From an uncultured Oscillospiraceae bacterium (GTDB lineage: Bacteria > Bacillota > Clostridia > Oscillospirales > Acutalibacteraceae): a stretch of DNA of 5,694 nt. The translations under genes and the position numbers were made by a program. Where the stretch lies: assembly GCA_900544515.1 (NCBI GenBank), contig UQVI01000115.1:1-5694 (forward strand), given 5' to 3'. The notes beneath the pieces were generated by a model. The model saw nothing but the letters and a program-made list of their open reading frames with translations, did not search any database and had not been told where the DNA came from. Positions 5,650 through 5,694 of the stretch are shown piece by piece (within the stretch, counting starts at the first letter, position 1; each line of letters opens with the position of its first letter).

Positions 5650-5694
5650 CTGTCTCTTATACACATCTCCGAGCCCACGAGACTAAGGCGAATC
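5650..5694 (-). other. Nextera/Tn5 library adapter (artifact, right end)
   Basis: Reverse complement of the left-end adapter, two bases shorter: mosaic end CTGTCTCTTATACACATCT (5650-5668), the i7-side linker, the same 8-base index and three bases of the P7 primer. Native DNA therefore ends at 5649. That cuts the region upstream of the operon promoter 12 bases beyond the -35 box. Confidence 0.98.

Noticed and set aside
1..5694. Perfect 45-bp terminal inverted repeats, suggesting a transposon or composite mobile element
   Set aside because: The repeats are the synthetic Nextera adapter including index and primer bases. There is no transposase gene between them, and the bases just inside the two ends (48-56 and 5641-5649) are not a target duplication.
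1..5694. Circular element, because the two ends share sequence
   Set aside because: The shared sequence is inverted rather than direct and is adapter, so it gives no evidence for circularity.

Overview
This window looks like one assembled contig of bacterial, probably clostridial (Firmicutes, gut-type), chromosomal DNA with sequencing-library adapter left on both ends. Bases 1-47 and 5650-5694 are the same Nextera/Tn5 adapter in inverted orientation, so native DNA runs from 48 to 5649. The clostridial assignment is inference. It rests on the moderately AT-rich sequence, strong AGGAGG-type ribosome binding sites, a TTGACA-17-TATCAT promoter, and the style of the IscS/NifS, IscU/NifU, NadA and MnmA proteins.

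On the + strand, 117-1430 encodes a complete Gfo/Idh/MocA-family NAD(P)-dependent oxidoreductase of unknown substrate, with a conspicuous set of cysteines. It is followed by a strong hairpin with T-runs on both sides (1461-1511). The hairpin lies between two converging transcription units and probably terminates both.

The rest of the native DNA is one tightly packed minus-strand operon, transcribed from about 5602 down to about 1460: cysteine desulfurase (iscS/nifS type) - iscU/nifU-type scaffold - nadA - mnmA - Nudix hydrolase. Junctions are 2 nt apart, directly abutting, 10 nt apart and overlapping by 1 nt, so translational coupling is likely. The logic is sulfur distribution. The desulfurase makes persulfide from cysteine. 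The scaffold builds Fe-S clusters, and NadA is an obligate [4Fe-4S] enzyme of NAD synthesis. MnmA uses the persulfide for 2-thiouridine at tRNA position 34. The Nudix enzyme's role is open.

Upstream of the desulfurase gene is a near-consensus sigma-A promoter overlaid by two tandem copies of an imperfect 25-bp dyad, sharing a 17-bp core CCTATTGANAANGTAGG. One covers the -35 box; the other covers the edge of the -10 box, the expected start site and the ribosome binding site. The length, arm layout and ATA/TAT ends resemble sites of Rrf2-family regulators (IscR/CymR type). No such regulator gene is in the window; it could lie just beyond the contig end. This double operator is the most interesting native signal here. 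I see no mobile element, CRISPR array, rRNA or tRNA, and nothing that clearly amounts to a wholly new system.
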